Shown: positions 16,846 through 25,749, counted from the first letter of the stretch. The stretch: DNA of 53,072 bases from Verrucomicrobiota bacterium (GCA_022704145.1 JAKJGY010000009.1:1-53072), one strand, 5' to 3'. Notes: generated by a model not told the origin, from the sequence alone. Numbers and translations: made by a program.

Positions 16846-18237
16846 CTAGCGCCGCGGCGGCGGCAGGTGGATGCAGGCGCCATGGAAGACATGGGCCGCC
16901 TCCAGCCACGCCTCCGAGAGGGTCGGGTGGCAGTGGATGGTACGGCCCACCTCGTCGACGGTCAGTTGGTTCCGGACGGCCAGGGCGGCCTCGGCGATCA
17001 GTTCGGTGGCGTGGCCGCCGACCGCCTGGGCGCCGAGCACCTGGCCGGTGAGCGGGTCGCAGACCCATTTGACGAAACCGTCGGTCTCGCCCGCAGCCAT
17101 GGCCTTGCCGAGCGCGGCGAACGGGAAGACGGCGGTCTTGACCGGGCGGCCGAGCTGCTGGGCCTGAGCCTCGGTGAGGCCGACGAGGCCGATCTCCGGC
17201 GCGGTGAAGATGCAGGCGGGGCAGACGGCCTCCACTTTCGCGGGGTGACCGGCTGCGGCTTCGGCGGCTGTCACACCTTGCTGGGTGGCGGCGTGCGCGA
17301 GCTGGACCGAACCGGTCACGAGGTCGCCGACCGCGAAGATCGAGGCCACGTTGGTGCGGCCCTGGGCGTCGACCGGGATGGTGCCGCGCGCGTCAACCTT
17401 GACGCCCGCACGGCCGAGGTCGAGCGCGGCGGTGTTCGGCCGGCGGCCGACGGCGACGAGCAGGACATCGCCCGTGACGGTCTGATCCTTGTAAACGCCT
17501 GAGACCTGGCCTCCCGTGACGGTGATATCCGTCAGCGGCGCGCCGGTCAGCAGCGTGACGCCGAGCGCCTCCAAGCGCTTACGCAGCACGCGGCGCACGT
17601 CGCGGTCGAGCACCATCACGATATCCTCGAGCATCTCGACGACCGTGACCTGCGCGCCGAGCGCTGCCGCCATGCAGGCGAACTCGCAGCCGATGACCCC
17701 GCCGCCGAGGATCAGCAGGCGCTTGGGCAGCGCGGTGAGGTCGAGGAAGGCGCGGCTGTCCATCACGCGCTTGTCCTTGGGCAGGAAGCCCGGCATAGCG
17801 GAATCGCTGCCCGCGGCGATGATGATCGAGGCGGCGCTCAGCCAGCGCGTGCCGCCATCCGGCAGGAGGACGGAGATTCGGTTGGGGCCTTCAAAGCGCG
17901 CCGTGCCCTGTACGGCCTCGACGCCGTTGGCCTTCAGGAGGGACTGGATGCCGCCGCTGAGGCGCGTGACGATCTCGGCCTTACGTGCGGCCATACGGGC
18001 GTAGTCGAACGCGGCCCCCTTGACGGTGACGCCATACGCCTCGGAGTGGGCCGCGTGATGGTAGCGCTCGGCTGAGGCGATGAGCGTCTTGGTCGGGATG
18101 CAGCCCCAGTTGAGGCAGGTGCCGCCGAAGGCCTCCTTCTCAATGATCGCGACCCGCTTGCCGAGCTGTGCGGCCCGAATGGCGGCCGGGTACCCGCCCG
18201 GGCCCGCGCCGATTACGATAACGTCGAAGTCGTACAT
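16846..18237 (-). CDS. lpdA: Dihydrolipoyl dehydrogenase (E3)
   Basis: This is the E3 subunit of 2-oxoacid dehydrogenase complexes: a flavoprotein that reoxidises dihydrolipoyl groups with NAD+. The 463-residue protein has an N-terminal FAD motif GAGPGG (residues 10-15), a redox-active disulfide C41/C46 in GGTCLNWGCIPTKT, an NAD motif LGGGVIGCEFA, a second FAD site ASIFAVGDLV, and the C-terminal dimer-interface base HCHPTLSE. The ATG at 18237, with GAGG upstream, is chosen over an upstream in-frame start at 18318 because the FAD motif then sits at the usual distance. It lies 89 bp after the E2 gene. Confidence 0.95.
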   Translation of the reverse strand: MYDFDVIVIGAGPGGYPAAIRAAQLGKRVAIIEKEAFGGTCLNWGCIPTKTLIASAERYHHAAHSEAYGVTVKGAAFDYARMAARKAEIVTRLSGGIQSLLKANGVEAVQGTARFEGPNRISVLLPDGGTRWLSAASIIIAAGSDSAMPGFLPKDKRVMDSRAFLDLTALPKRLLILGGGVIGCEFACMAAALGAQVTVVEMLEDIVMVLDRDVRRVLRKRLEALGVTLLTGAPLTDITVTGGQVSGVYKDQTVTGDVLLVAVGRRPNTAALDLGRAGVKVDARGTIPVDAQGRTNVASIFAVGDLVTGSVQLAHAATQQGVTAAEAAAGHPAKVEAVCPACIFTAPEIGLVGLTEAQAQQLGRPVKTAVFPFAALGKAMAAGETDGFVKWVCDPLTGQVLGAQAVGGHATELIAEAALAVRNQLTVDEVGRTIHCHPTLSEAWLEAAHVFHGACIHLPPPRR

Positions 18238-18326
18238 GGGAACCTCAATGGTAGGGAAGGATGGAAGGGTGGAGGCGGGATGATGGAAGGGCGGTGTGGT
18301 GGGGCCGACTTCCAGCAAACCCAGTT

Positions 18327-19697
18327 TTACACGAGCGATTTCCAGAGTTCGACGTTCTCGAGCTTGGCGCGGATGGCGTTGACGAAGGCCGCGCCGGTCG
18401 CGCCGTCGACGATGCGGTGGTCGGCCGAGAGGGTCAGGGCCATGAGCGTGCGGATCTTGATCTCGCCGTTGACCACAGCGGGGACCTGTCGCGCGCTGGA
18501 GACGGCCAGGATGCCGGCCTCGCCGGGATTGATGATGGCGGTGAACTGGTCGACCTCCAGCATGCCCATGTTCGAGACCGAGAACGAGCTGCCCGCCATC
18601 TCGTCAGGCGTCAGCTTGCCGGCGCGCGCCTTTTCGGCAAGCGCCCGGGCCTGTGCGCTCAGCTCCTTCAGCGTGAGGGTCTGCGCGGCGCGCAACACCG
18701 GCACCACGAGCCCGTTCTCCACGCTGACCGCCATTCCGAGGTCCACATCGCCGCGCCACGACACGGACGTCCCGTCGGTGACGGAGTTGACGACCGGGAA
18801 CGCGTCGAGGGCCAGGACCACGGCCTCGAGCACGAAGTCGTTGACGCTGTAGTTCAAGCCTTTGGCCTTGAGGTCGGCACGGAAGGCCAGGAGGTCGGTG
18901 AGGTCGGCCTTGACCGTGACATAGAAGTGGGGGATGGTCTGCTTGCTCTCGACGAGCCGGCGGGCGATGACCTGCCGCATGCGCGAGAGGGGCACGGGGC
19001 GGCGCTTGAGCGCGCGCTCGACGTCCTCGACCATAATGCGTCCGCCGTCGCCTGAGCCGCGGACGGTGAGGATATCGACGCCTTTCTCGAAGGCCAGCCG
19101 TTTGGCCGCCGGGGTGACGCGCAGCGCGTCGTAACCGGCCGCGTCCAGATAGGCGCGCACATCCTTCTCGACAATGCGTCCGCCGGGGCCGGTGCCGCTG
19201 ACACGCGCCGGATCGATACAGGCGTCCTTGGCGAGGGCCTTGGCACGCGGCGAGATCACGAGGCGCGCGGCGGGCGCGGGCGCGGAGGGCGGCTGCGGGG
19301 AGGGCCTGGGAGCGGGCACGGTAACGGGTGCCACGGCAACGGCAGGCGCGGCAGGCGCGGCGGCTGCGGGCGCGGGCGTCGGCGCGGGCGCAGGCGCGGC
19401 TGCGGCAGGCGCTGCCGGAGCGACCTCAGGCTGAGGCGGGCGCTCCGGGGCTTTCTCGCCTTTCGCGCCGACGAACCCGACCACGGTGTTGACCGGGACG
19501 GTCACGCCTTCGCGGACATAGATCTTCAGGAGAAAGCCCTCGAAGAAGCTCTCCACCTCAAGGTTGGCCTTGTCGGTCTCGATCTCGAAGAGGATATCGC
19601 CTTTCGCGACCGGGTCGCCCTCTTGCTTGAGCCATTTGACGATGGCGCCCTCTTCCATCGTCTGACCGAGCTTCGGAAAAATGACAGCCTGGGACAT
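18327..19697 (-). CDS. Dihydrolipoamide acyltransferase (E2), two peripheral-binding domains
   Basis: This is the E2 core of a 2-oxoacid dehydrogenase complex, 456 residues long. The lipoyl domain (1-78) carries the lipoylated K43 in EIETDKANLE. An Ala/Pro linker spans about 83-145. A peripheral subunit-binding domain begins near ISPRAKALAKD (with SGTGPGGRIVEKDV), and a second similar unit begins at VTPAAKRLAFEKG (with RGSGDGGRIMVEDV). The catalytic acyltransferase domain ends in DHRIVDGATGAAF (HxxxDG). Two tandem binding domains are less common than one. GGAG precedes the ATG. E1 genes are not adjacent, so the acyl specificity (pyruvate or other) cannot be assigned. Confidence 0.93.
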   Translation of the reverse strand: MSQAVIFPKLGQTMEEGAIVKWLKQEGDPVAKGDILFEIETDKANLEVESFFEGFLLKIYVREGVTVPVNTVVGFVGAKGEKAPERPPQPEVAPAAPAAAAPAPAPTPAPAAAAPAAPAVAVAPVTVPAPRPSPQPPSAPAPAARLVISPRAKALAKDACIDPARVSGTGPGGRIVEKDVRAYLDAAGYDALRVTPAAKRLAFEKGVDILTVRGSGDGGRIMVEDVERALKRRPVPLSRMRQVIARRLVESKQTIPHFYVTVKADLTDLLAFRADLKAKGLNYSVNDFVLEAVVLALDAFPVVNSVTDGTSVSWRGDVDLGMAVSVENGLVVPVLRAAQTLTLKELSAQARALAEKARAGKLTPDEMAGSSFSVSNMGMLEVDQFTAIINPGEAGILAVSSARQVPAVVNGEIKIRTLMALTLSADHRIVDGATGAAFVNAIRAKLENVELWKSLV

Positions 19698-19769
19698 AAG
19701 CGCTCCAAACGGTTAGCGGACACCTGGACAGACACGTCAGGCGACCGCACTCAGAAATAATGTGTTGTC

Positions 19770-19798
19770 AGTTTACTGGAACGGGTGGAGGATGTCAC
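19770..19798 (-). promoter_or_regulatory. Putative promoter of the E2-lpd-rlmN operon
   Basis: On the minus strand GTGACA (19798-19793) and TAAACT (19775-19770) are spaced 17 bp apart, about 72 nt before the E2 start. Confidence 0.5.
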
Positions 19799-19845
19799 GG
19801 TGAAAGAAATGGTCAGGAATGTGCGATCGTGCGGCTGCGTCCGGC

Positions 19846-19874
19846 TTGACGCCGTGAACGGTGCCGGATACGCT
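19846..19874 (+). promoter_or_regulatory. Putative promoter of the propeller glycosidase gene
   Basis: TTGACG (19846-19851) and TACGCT (19869-19874) are spaced 17 bp apart. Box sequences and spacing are identical to those at 43922-43950. Confidence 0.6.
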
Positions 19875-19932
19875 ATCAGCAGAGTGCGGTGGATATTCAG
19901 GACGCCGCGGCCTATGCAAGAGGGAGGGGCGT

Positions 19933-20922
19933 ATGAAGGGTCTTGTCGGAGTGCTGCTGTTGGTCGTGGGTTGTGTGTCCGCCGCGGCGGAACCGTCGAT
20001 GAAGTGGGCGGACGAGACGCGGCTCGGGCGGCCGTTCTCGAAAGACCCTTCGGTGGTGCGCTTCGGGGGCCGCTACCTGATGTACTTCTCGCTGCCGCCG
20101 TTCGACGCCAAGCTGGCGCCGCCCGATGCGCCCAAGGGCTGGTCGATCGGCATTGCGGAGCGCGCGGATCTGACGAGCTGGAAGAAGATCGGCGAGCTGC
20201 GGCCCGAGCAGCCGTGCGACGCCAAGGGGCTCTGCGCGCCCGGCGCGCGGGTGTTGGACGGGCGCGTGCACCTGTTCTACCAGACCTACGGCAACGGGCC
20301 CAAGGACGCGCTCTGCCACGCGGTCTCGGACGACGGCGTGCGCTTCACGCGCCATCCGCAGAATCCGATCTTCCGGCCGTCCGGTGTCTGGACCGTCGGG
20401 CGCGCGATCGACGCCGAGGCCTTCCCGTTCAACGGCAAGCTGCTGCTCTATTTCGCGACGCGCGACCCGCAGATGGTCACGCAGATGGTCGGCGTGGCCT
20501 CCGCCGACCTCAAGTCGGACTTCGGCCCGGCGGCGTGGACGCAGCTCAAGGACGGCCCCGTGCTGCGGCCCGAGCTGCCGTGGGAAAGGAAGTGCATCGA
20601 GGCGTCGTCGGTGATCCGGCGTGGCGACACGCTCTACATGTTCTATGCGGGCGGCTACAACAACGAGCCGCAGCAGGTCGGGGTGGCGTCGAGCGCGGAC
20701 GGCGTGACGTGGACGCGCCTCTCGGACCAGCCGCTTTTGCCCAACGGCGCACCTGGCGCGTGGAACGCCTCCGAGTCCGGCCACCCCGGCGTCTTTCAGG
20801 ACGAGGACGGCCGGACGTGGCTCTTCTTTCAGGGCAACGCTGACAAGGGCAAGACCTGGTTCCTCTCCAAGGTCGGCCTCGACTGGCAAGACGGCCGTCC
20901 AGTGGTTCAGTGCGAGAAGTGA
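19933..20922 (+). CDS. Secreted five-bladed beta-propeller glycosidase (GH43/GH32-like)
   Basis: The 329-residue protein has a signal peptide (about residues 1-22) and repeated propeller strands. FSKDPSVVRFGGRYLMYFS (first-blade Asp), GARVLDGRVHLFYQ, RAIDAEAFPFNGKLLLYFATRD, IEASSVIRRGDTLYMFYAGG and HPGVFQDEDGRTWLFFQ fit the five-bladed fold of GH43, GH32, GH62 and GH130 relatives. The acidic residues in DPS, IDAE and IEAS sit where these families place catalytic or pKa-modulating residues. Family choice among these is uncertain. GGGAGGGG precedes the ATG at 19933; upstream in-frame codons lack a signal peptide. The next gene starts about 70 bp on, past a large hairpin. Confidence 0.75.
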   Translation: MKGLVGVLLLVVGCVSAAAEPSMKWADETRLGRPFSKDPSVVRFGGRYLMYFSLPPFDAKLAPPDAPKGWSIGIAERADLTSWKKIGELRPEQPCDAKGLCAPGARVLDGRVHLFYQTYGNGPKDALCHAVSDDGVRFTRHPQNPIFRPSGVWTVGRAIDAEAFPFNGKLLLYFATRDPQMVTQMVGVASADLKSDFGPAAWTQLKDGPVLRPELPWERKCIEASSVIRRGDTLYMFYAGGYNNEPQQVGVASSADGVTWTRLSDQPLLPNGAPGAWNASESGHPGVFQDEDGRTWLFFQGNADKGKTWFLSKVGLDWQDGRPVVQCEK

Positions 20923-20935
20923 ATGGCGAGCGACC

Positions 20936-20965
20936 GTATTCCACACTTTGCAAGGTGTGGAATAC
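20936..20965. repeat. Perfect 11-bp-stem palindrome between two genes
   Basis: GTATTCCACAC and GTGTGGAATAC are exact inverted copies around the 8-nt loop TTTGCAAG. It is AT-richer than its surroundings and has no T-run, so it is not a standard terminator. A related hairpin with a CACACCT/AGGTGTG stem lies in the GH32 gene at 25228-25253. It could be a REP-like or MITE-like unit, or an mRNA processing or stability signal. Confidence 0.6.
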
Positions 20966-20991
20966 GGGGGCTGATTGGCCAAAGGTGAGCG

Positions 20992-21597
20992 ATGGACTCG
21001 GTTGTTGTATGGGGCGGTGCGTGGGTGCGATTCCTAAGACGGCATCGGTTCGTCCTGCTGAGCTTGCTGGGCGTCTGCGCGGCGCTGGCTGCGCTGGAGC
21101 TTCTCGGCGGCCGGACGCTGCTCGGGCCGGACGGCCGTTTCGGCTGGTGGGAGGGCGACATCTGGTCGAGCGAGAACTCGCAGCGCGTGGCCGACGCGTA
21201 CTCGTTCTCGCACGTCATCCACGGCATGCTCTTCTACGGGTTGCTGTGGCGGGTGGCGCGGCGGCTGCCGGTACGGCATCGCTTCCTCCTCGCCCTCCTC
21301 GTCGAGGCCGGCTGGGAGCTGCTGGAGAACTCGCCGCTCATCATCGACCGCTACCGCTCCGCCACGATCGCGCAGGGGTATGTCGGCGACAGCGTGCTGA
21401 ACTCGGTCTGCGATGTCGGTATGATGGCGCTCGGCTTCTGGATCGCGCGCGTCTCGCGCCTGTGGCTCGTCATGGCGCTGATCGCCGCGATGGAGCTGGG
21501 GTGTCTCTGGTGGGTGCGGGATAACCTGACCCTCAACGTCATCATGCTCGTACGGCCGGTCCCGGCGATTAAGGCGTGGCAGTCGGAGGGGCGTTAG
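20992..21597 (+). CDS. UPF0314/DUF2585 family membrane protein
   Basis: This 201-residue membrane protein has four to five hydrophobic helices. It contains the family core WSSENSQRVADAYSFSHVIHGMLFYGLL, then EAGWELLENSPLIIDRYR and QGYVGDSVLNSVCDVGMMALGF, which I recognise as the DUF2585/UPF0314 pattern. The function of the family is unknown. Conserved His (SHVIHG) and acidic residues (EAGWELLEN) in or next to membrane helices hint at a polar site in the bilayer. AGGTGAGCG precedes the ATG. It lies between two secreted hydrolase genes on the same strand. Confidence 0.8.
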   Translation: MDSVVVWGGAWVRFLRRHRFVLLSLLGVCAALAALELLGGRTLLGPDGRFGWWEGDIWSSENSQRVADAYSFSHVIHGMLFYGLLWRVARRLPVRHRFLLALLVEAGWELLENSPLIIDRYRSATIAQGYVGDSVLNSVCDVGMMALGFWIARVSRLWLVMALIAAMELGCLWWVRDNLTLNVIMLVRPVPAIKAWQSEGR

Positions 21598-21639
21598 GGC
21601 CGGCGTCAGGGGGGCGCTCGAGGAGACGGAGGAGATCTG

Positions 21640-23514
21640 ATGGAACGGAAGGGGAGAGGAAGGATGAGAAGATTCTGTGTTCTGGCCGCTGTCAGTCTGG
21701 CGGTCGCGTCGCTGCATGCGGCCGATCCAACGGGCGCCAGGCTGGAGTCGCTGTTCACGCGGTTTGACGCCGATGGCGGCGGTTCGCTCACGGCGGAGGA
21801 GCAGAAGCGCGCGCTCGCTTTCGTGGAGCGGACACACGGCGGGGAGTGGTCGCGGAGGGTCGGACGGCTGTTCTCCCTTGCAGCGGGCTCTGAGCGGTCG
21901 GTGGCTGCGGCTGCCTGGCGCGAGCAGGTCGCGGCGTATGTCGCCCCGCCGGTCAGGGAGACCGTGATGCTTCCGATGCGGGACGGCAAGCGGCTGGCAA
22001 CAGACATCTACCGGCCGCGCGGCGGAGGGCCATATGCGGTCGTGCTGACGAGGACGCCGTATGACCGCACAAAACGGGGCGGCGAGGCGGAGGGCTTTAC
22101 GCGCGACGGGCTGGCCTTCGTGAGCCAGGACATGCGCGGGCGGTTCGCGTCGGAAGGCGAGAATCTGCCGTTTGTCGGCTGTGGCTGGGGGGCTTGCCAG
22201 GACGGCGTCGATACACTCGCCTGGCTGCGCCGGCAGCCGTGGTGTGACGGCCGGATCGGCACTGTCGGCGGCTCGGCGGGCGGCATCACGCAGAACCTGC
22301 TTGCCGGGGCGGCGCCGGAGGGCTTGCGCGCGCAATACATCACGGTCGCGGCGGCCAGCCTCTACACGGACGCGGCCTATATCGGCGGCGCGTTCCGTAA
22401 GGCCGACATGGAGAATTGGCTGAACGGCAACAAGTTCGCGGCTGAGGCGCTGGGCCTGATGCGCGGACACCCGTGCTACGACGAGTACTGGCAGCCCTAT
22501 GACACGGCGCTGAAAGTTGGGGAGATGACCGCGCCTGCCGTACATGTCGGGGGTTGGTTCGATATGTTCGCGCAGGGCACCCTCGACGCCTTTGCCGCGC
22601 GACAGCAGCGCGGCGGCGCAGGCGCGCGCGGCGCCCAGAAGCTGGTGATGGGCCCTTGGACGCACGGCGTGGGCAAGATGCCGGTCGGCGAGCTGACCTT
22701 TCCCGGCGCCGGGCATGTGCCGGAGGCTTATAGCATGAACCGTTGGTTCTCACACCATCTGCTGGGCGAGGCCAACGGGATCGATCGCGAGCCCGCGGTG
22801 ACCTACTATGTCATGGGCGACGTGAAGACGCCCGGTGCTCCGGGCAACGTGTGGCGTACAGCCGCCGCCTGGCCCGTGCCTGCGACGGAGACGGCGTTCT
22901 ATTTCACGCAGGGCAAGCAGCTCGCGCCTGCGCCGGCGTCGGGCGGCGAGGCGTTTGTCGCGTATGTGTTCGAACCCACCAACCCGTGTCCAACGGTCGG
23001 CGGTCACAACCTGACCCTCGCGCGCGGGCCTATGGATCAGCGGCCTGTCGAGGGGCGGCCGGACGTGGTGACCTTCACGAGCGCGCCGCTAGGCGCGCCG
23101 CTGGAGGTGACGGGTCGGGTCAAGGCGCGTGTGTTCGTCTCCTCTTCGGCGGCGGATACGGATCTGTCGGTGCGCCTGTGCGACGTCTACCCCGACGGCG
23201 CGAGCTACCTGATGGCCGAAGGCATATTGCGGCTGCGATATCGCCGTTCGGTTGCGAAGCCCGAGCCGCTGACGCCGGGGCAGGTCGAGGAGGTCGAGGT
23301 CGACTGCTGGTCCACCAGCCTAGTCTTCAATCAGGGGCACCGGATCCGCGTGACCGTCACCTCCAGCAATTATCCGCGTTTTGATGTCAACCCCGGCACC
23401 GGGGCGGCCTGGGCCGACGGCGTCAGGCCCGTCACGCAATCCAACCGGATCTACTGCGATGCCATGCGGCCCTCGCGGGTGCTGCTGCCGGTGGTGGGCG
23501 GCAAAGGGACTTGA
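21640..23514 (+). CDS. Secreted CocE/NonD-type alpha/beta hydrolase with EF-hand
   Basis: This secreted serine hydrolase of the X-Pro dipeptidyl peptidase/CocE group has 624 residues. A signal peptide (core MRRFCVLAAVSLAVASLHAA) is followed by a calcium-binding EF-hand-like loop, DADGGGSLTAEE, around residues 42-53. The alpha/beta hydrolase domain starts at MRDGKRLATDIYRP. The nucleophile Ser is in GTVGGSAGG, the acidic residue probably in GGWFDMFAQG, and the His in GPWTHGVGK. A C-terminal jelly-roll domain (VTGRVKARVFVSSSAADTDLSVRL) is typical of the family. Two starts are plausible: 21640 (GGAGGAG upstream) and 21664. An N-terminal EF-hand is an unusual addition. It probably cleaves esters or amides; substrate unknown. 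Confidence 0.85.
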   Translation: MERKGRGRMRRFCVLAAVSLAVASLHAADPTGARLESLFTRFDADGGGSLTAEEQKRALAFVERTHGGEWSRRVGRLFSLAAGSERSVAAAAWREQVAAYVAPPVRETVMLPMRDGKRLATDIYRPRGGGPYAVVLTRTPYDRTKRGGEAEGFTRDGLAFVSQDMRGRFASEGENLPFVGCGWGACQDGVDTLAWLRRQPWCDGRIGTVGGSAGGITQNLLAGAAPEGLRAQYITVAAASLYTDAAYIGGAFRKADMENWLNGNKFAAEALGLMRGHPCYDEYWQPYDTALKVGEMTAPAVHVGGWFDMFAQGTLDAFAARQQRGGAGARGAQKLVMGPWTHGVGKMPVGELTFPGAGHVPEAYSMNRWFSHHLLGEANGIDREPAVTYYVMGDVKTPGAPGNVWRTAAAWPVPATETAFYFTQGKQLAPAPASGGEAFVAYVFEPTNPCPTVGGHNLTLARGPMDQRPVEGRPDVVTFTSAPLGAPLEVTGRVKARVFVSSSAADTDLSVRLCDVYPDGASYLMAEGILRLRYRRSVAKPEPLTPGQVEEVEVDCWSTSLVFNQGHRIRVTVTSSNYPRFDVNPGTGAAWADGVRPVTQSNRIYCDAMRPSRVLLPVVGGKGT

Positions 23515-23539
23515 AGGGTTGAGCAAAGGGAGCGTGGTG

Positions 23540-25702
23540 ATGCGTAAATCTAGGCAGGCGCCGGCCGCGTTGGTGGTGATGGGGCTGGTGATCGTGGTTT
23601 CGGCGCGCCAGGGCGAGGCGCTGATCGCGGATTATGAGGGCGCGACCTATGGCGAATGGGTGGCCGAGGGTACGGCATTCGGAACGGGGCCCGCGAAAGG
23701 AACACTACCGGGGCAGATGCACGTGAGCGGGTTTCTGGGTAAGGGGCTGGTCAATTCGTTCAACGGCGGCGACGCGGCGACCGGCACACTGACCTCGCCG
23801 CCGTTCACCGTCGAACGCACGTACATCACGTTCCTGATCGGCGGCGGGGGGTGGAAAGAGAAGACCTGCATGAACCTGCTGGTGGACGGCCGTGTCGTGC
23901 GCACGGCGACGGGGCCGAACGTGGTGCCGGGCGGCAGCGAGGAGCTGGCGCCGGGGTCGTGGGACGTGTCGGAGTTCATCGGCAAGCAGGCGCAAATCCA
24001 GATTGTGGACGACGCGACGGGGGGTTGGGGGCACATCAACGTCGATCAGATCGTGGCGACCGACACGCTGCCACCGCAGCCGCAGAAGAATGTGACGCGC
24101 GAGGTAGCGGCCGATAAGCGTTGGCTGCTCCTGCCGGTCAAGAACGGCGGGAAGAAGTGCAAGGTGGAGGTGCGCGCGGGTTCACAGGTGCTGCGCTTCT
24201 TCGACATCGAGCTGGCCGAGGGCGAGCCGGACTGGTGGGCGCCGCTGGACGTCGGCGCGTGGCGGGGTCAGGCGCTCACGCTGTGGGCCGACAAGCTGCC
24301 GGCCGGGTCTAAAGGTCTCGAGCAGGTGCGGCTTGCGGATGAGGCGCTGCCCAAAGAGGGGTTTTACGAAGAGGCGCTGCGTCCGCAGCTTCACTTCTCG
24401 GCGCGGTGCGGCTGGCTGAACGATCCGAACGGGCTGGTCTTCTACAACGGCGAATACCACCTCTTCTTCCAGCATAACCCCTACGGCGTGAACTGGGGCA
24501 ACATGCACTGGGGCCATGCGGTCAGCAAGGATCTTGTCCACTGGGCCGAGCTGGGCGAGGCGCTCTATCCCGACGCGCTGGGGCCGATGTTCAGCGGCAG
24601 CGCGGTGGTGGATCACGCGAACACCAGCGGTTTCGGCCGGGACGGCAAGGCGCCGCTGGTGCTGGTCTACACGGCGGCCGGCAACCCAGCCACGCAGTGC
24701 ATCGCCTGGAGTCTCGACGGCCGGACGTTCATCAAATATGAAGGTAATCCGGTCGTGAAGAACATCACGGGCGGCAACCGTGACCCCAAAGTCTTCTGGC
24801 ACGCGCCGACGAAGCGCTGGATCATGGCGCTCTATGTGGAACGGCCCGACAAACTCCACACCGTCGAGCTGCTGGCGTCGCCGGACCTGCGCGAGTGGGC
24901 GGCCGTTTCTGCCGTGCCGGGAGATAGGGGTGGCGGGCACTACCTGTACGAGTGTCCGGATCTGTTCGAGCTGCCGGTGGCGGGAGGGGCGGGAAGGCGT
25001 TGGGTGCTGTTCGGTGCGGACGGGCAGTATGCGGTCGGTGCGTTTGACGGCTCGACGTTCAAGCCGGAGGCCGAGCGCCTGCGCGGGCATGGGGGCTCGG
25101 CCTATTACGCGGCGCAGACCTTCAGCGATCTTCCGGACGGGCGGCGCGTGCTGATCGGGTGGCTGCGCGCGCCATCACCGGGCATGCCGTTCAACCAGTG
25201 CATGAGCCTAGCGCAGGAACTGGGGCTGTGTCACACCTCCAGAGGTGTGTCACTGACTCGGCGGCCGGTAAGGGAGCTTGAGGCGCTCCGCGAGCGTTCG
25301 CAGAGCTTCGGGCCGGACGGCCTGGAGCCGGGTGGCAAAGACCCGCTGGACGGTTTCGAGGCAGAGCTGGTCGAGTTGCGCGTCGCCTGCGAGCTGACTC
25401 CCGACGCCGTGGTGGCGGTCGACCTGCGCGGCGTGCCGGTGCGGTATGACATGGCCAAGCAGGAGCTGACGGTCGCCAGACACACGACGGCGTGGCCGGT
25501 GACGGGCGGCAAGCTGGCTCTGATCGTCTACTTAGACCGCACCTGTGTCGAGGTCTTCTCGCAGGACGGGCTGCTCTATGCGCCGGTGGCGGCGCTGCCG
25601 GATCCGGGTTTGAAAAAGGCCGGGATGGCGGTTGAGAAGGGCGCGGCGAGAAGCGTGCGCGGGGAAGCGCACGCGCTGCGGTCGGCTTGGCCCGCGAGGT
25701 AG
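23540..25702 (+). CDS. Secreted GH32 fructan hydrolase (levanase/inulinase type)
   Basis: The 720-residue enzyme has a signal peptide (about residues 1-28). An N-terminal beta-sandwich (IADYEGATYGEWVAEGTAFG...) as in bacterial levanases is followed by a second small beta domain. The GH32 five-bladed propeller shows the nucleophile in WLNDPNG, the stabilising Asp in NRDPKVFW, and the acid/base Glu in YECPDLFEL. A C-terminal beta-sandwich carries DRTCVEVFSQDG. Together with the fructokinase and sugar porter downstream this points to fructan or sucrose use. AAGGGA precedes the ATG at 23540. A 26-bp palindrome is embedded in frame near residue 565 and encodes LCHTSRGVSL at the usual sandwich junction. 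Confidence 0.93.
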   Translation: MRKSRQAPAALVVMGLVIVVSARQGEALIADYEGATYGEWVAEGTAFGTGPAKGTLPGQMHVSGFLGKGLVNSFNGGDAATGTLTSPPFTVERTYITFLIGGGGWKEKTCMNLLVDGRVVRTATGPNVVPGGSEELAPGSWDVSEFIGKQAQIQIVDDATGGWGHINVDQIVATDTLPPQPQKNVTREVAADKRWLLLPVKNGGKKCKVEVRAGSQVLRFFDIELAEGEPDWWAPLDVGAWRGQALTLWADKLPAGSKGLEQVRLADEALPKEGFYEEALRPQLHFSARCGWLNDPNGLVFYNGEYHLFFQHNPYGVNWGNMHWGHAVSKDLVHWAELGEALYPDALGPMFSGSAVVDHANTSGFGRDGKAPLVLVYTAAGNPATQCIAWSLDGRTFIKYEGNPVVKNITGGNRDPKVFWHAPTKRWIMALYVERPDKLHTVELLASPDLREWAAVSAVPGDRGGGHYLYECPDLFELPVAGGAGRRWVLFGADGQYAVGAFDGSTFKPEAERLRGHGGSAYYAAQTFSDLPDGRRVLIGWLRAPSPGMPFNQCMSLAQELGLCHTSRGVSLTRRPVRELEALRERSQSFGPDGLEPGGKDPLDGFEAELVELRVACELTPDAVVAVDLRGVPVRYDMAKQELTVARHTTAWPVTGGKLALIVYLDRTCVEVFSQDGLLYAPVAALPDPGLKKAGMAVEKGAARSVRGEAHALRSAWPAR
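25228..25253. repeat. Palindrome inside the GH32 coding region
   Basis: An 11-bp stem with one mismatch (core CACACCT/AGGTGTG, loop CCAG) lies in frame in the GH32 gene. Its CACAC/GTGTG stem resembles the intergenic palindrome at 20936-20965, suggesting a dispersed short repeat. Confidence 0.5.
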
Positions 25703-25749
25703 ACGCGGCGCCTCTCTGCATGAGGTCGGTGAGGCCCGCACTGAGGCGG

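Noticed and set aside
20936..20965. Palindrome as an intrinsic terminator
   Set aside because: The stem is AT-containing and no T-run follows on either side.
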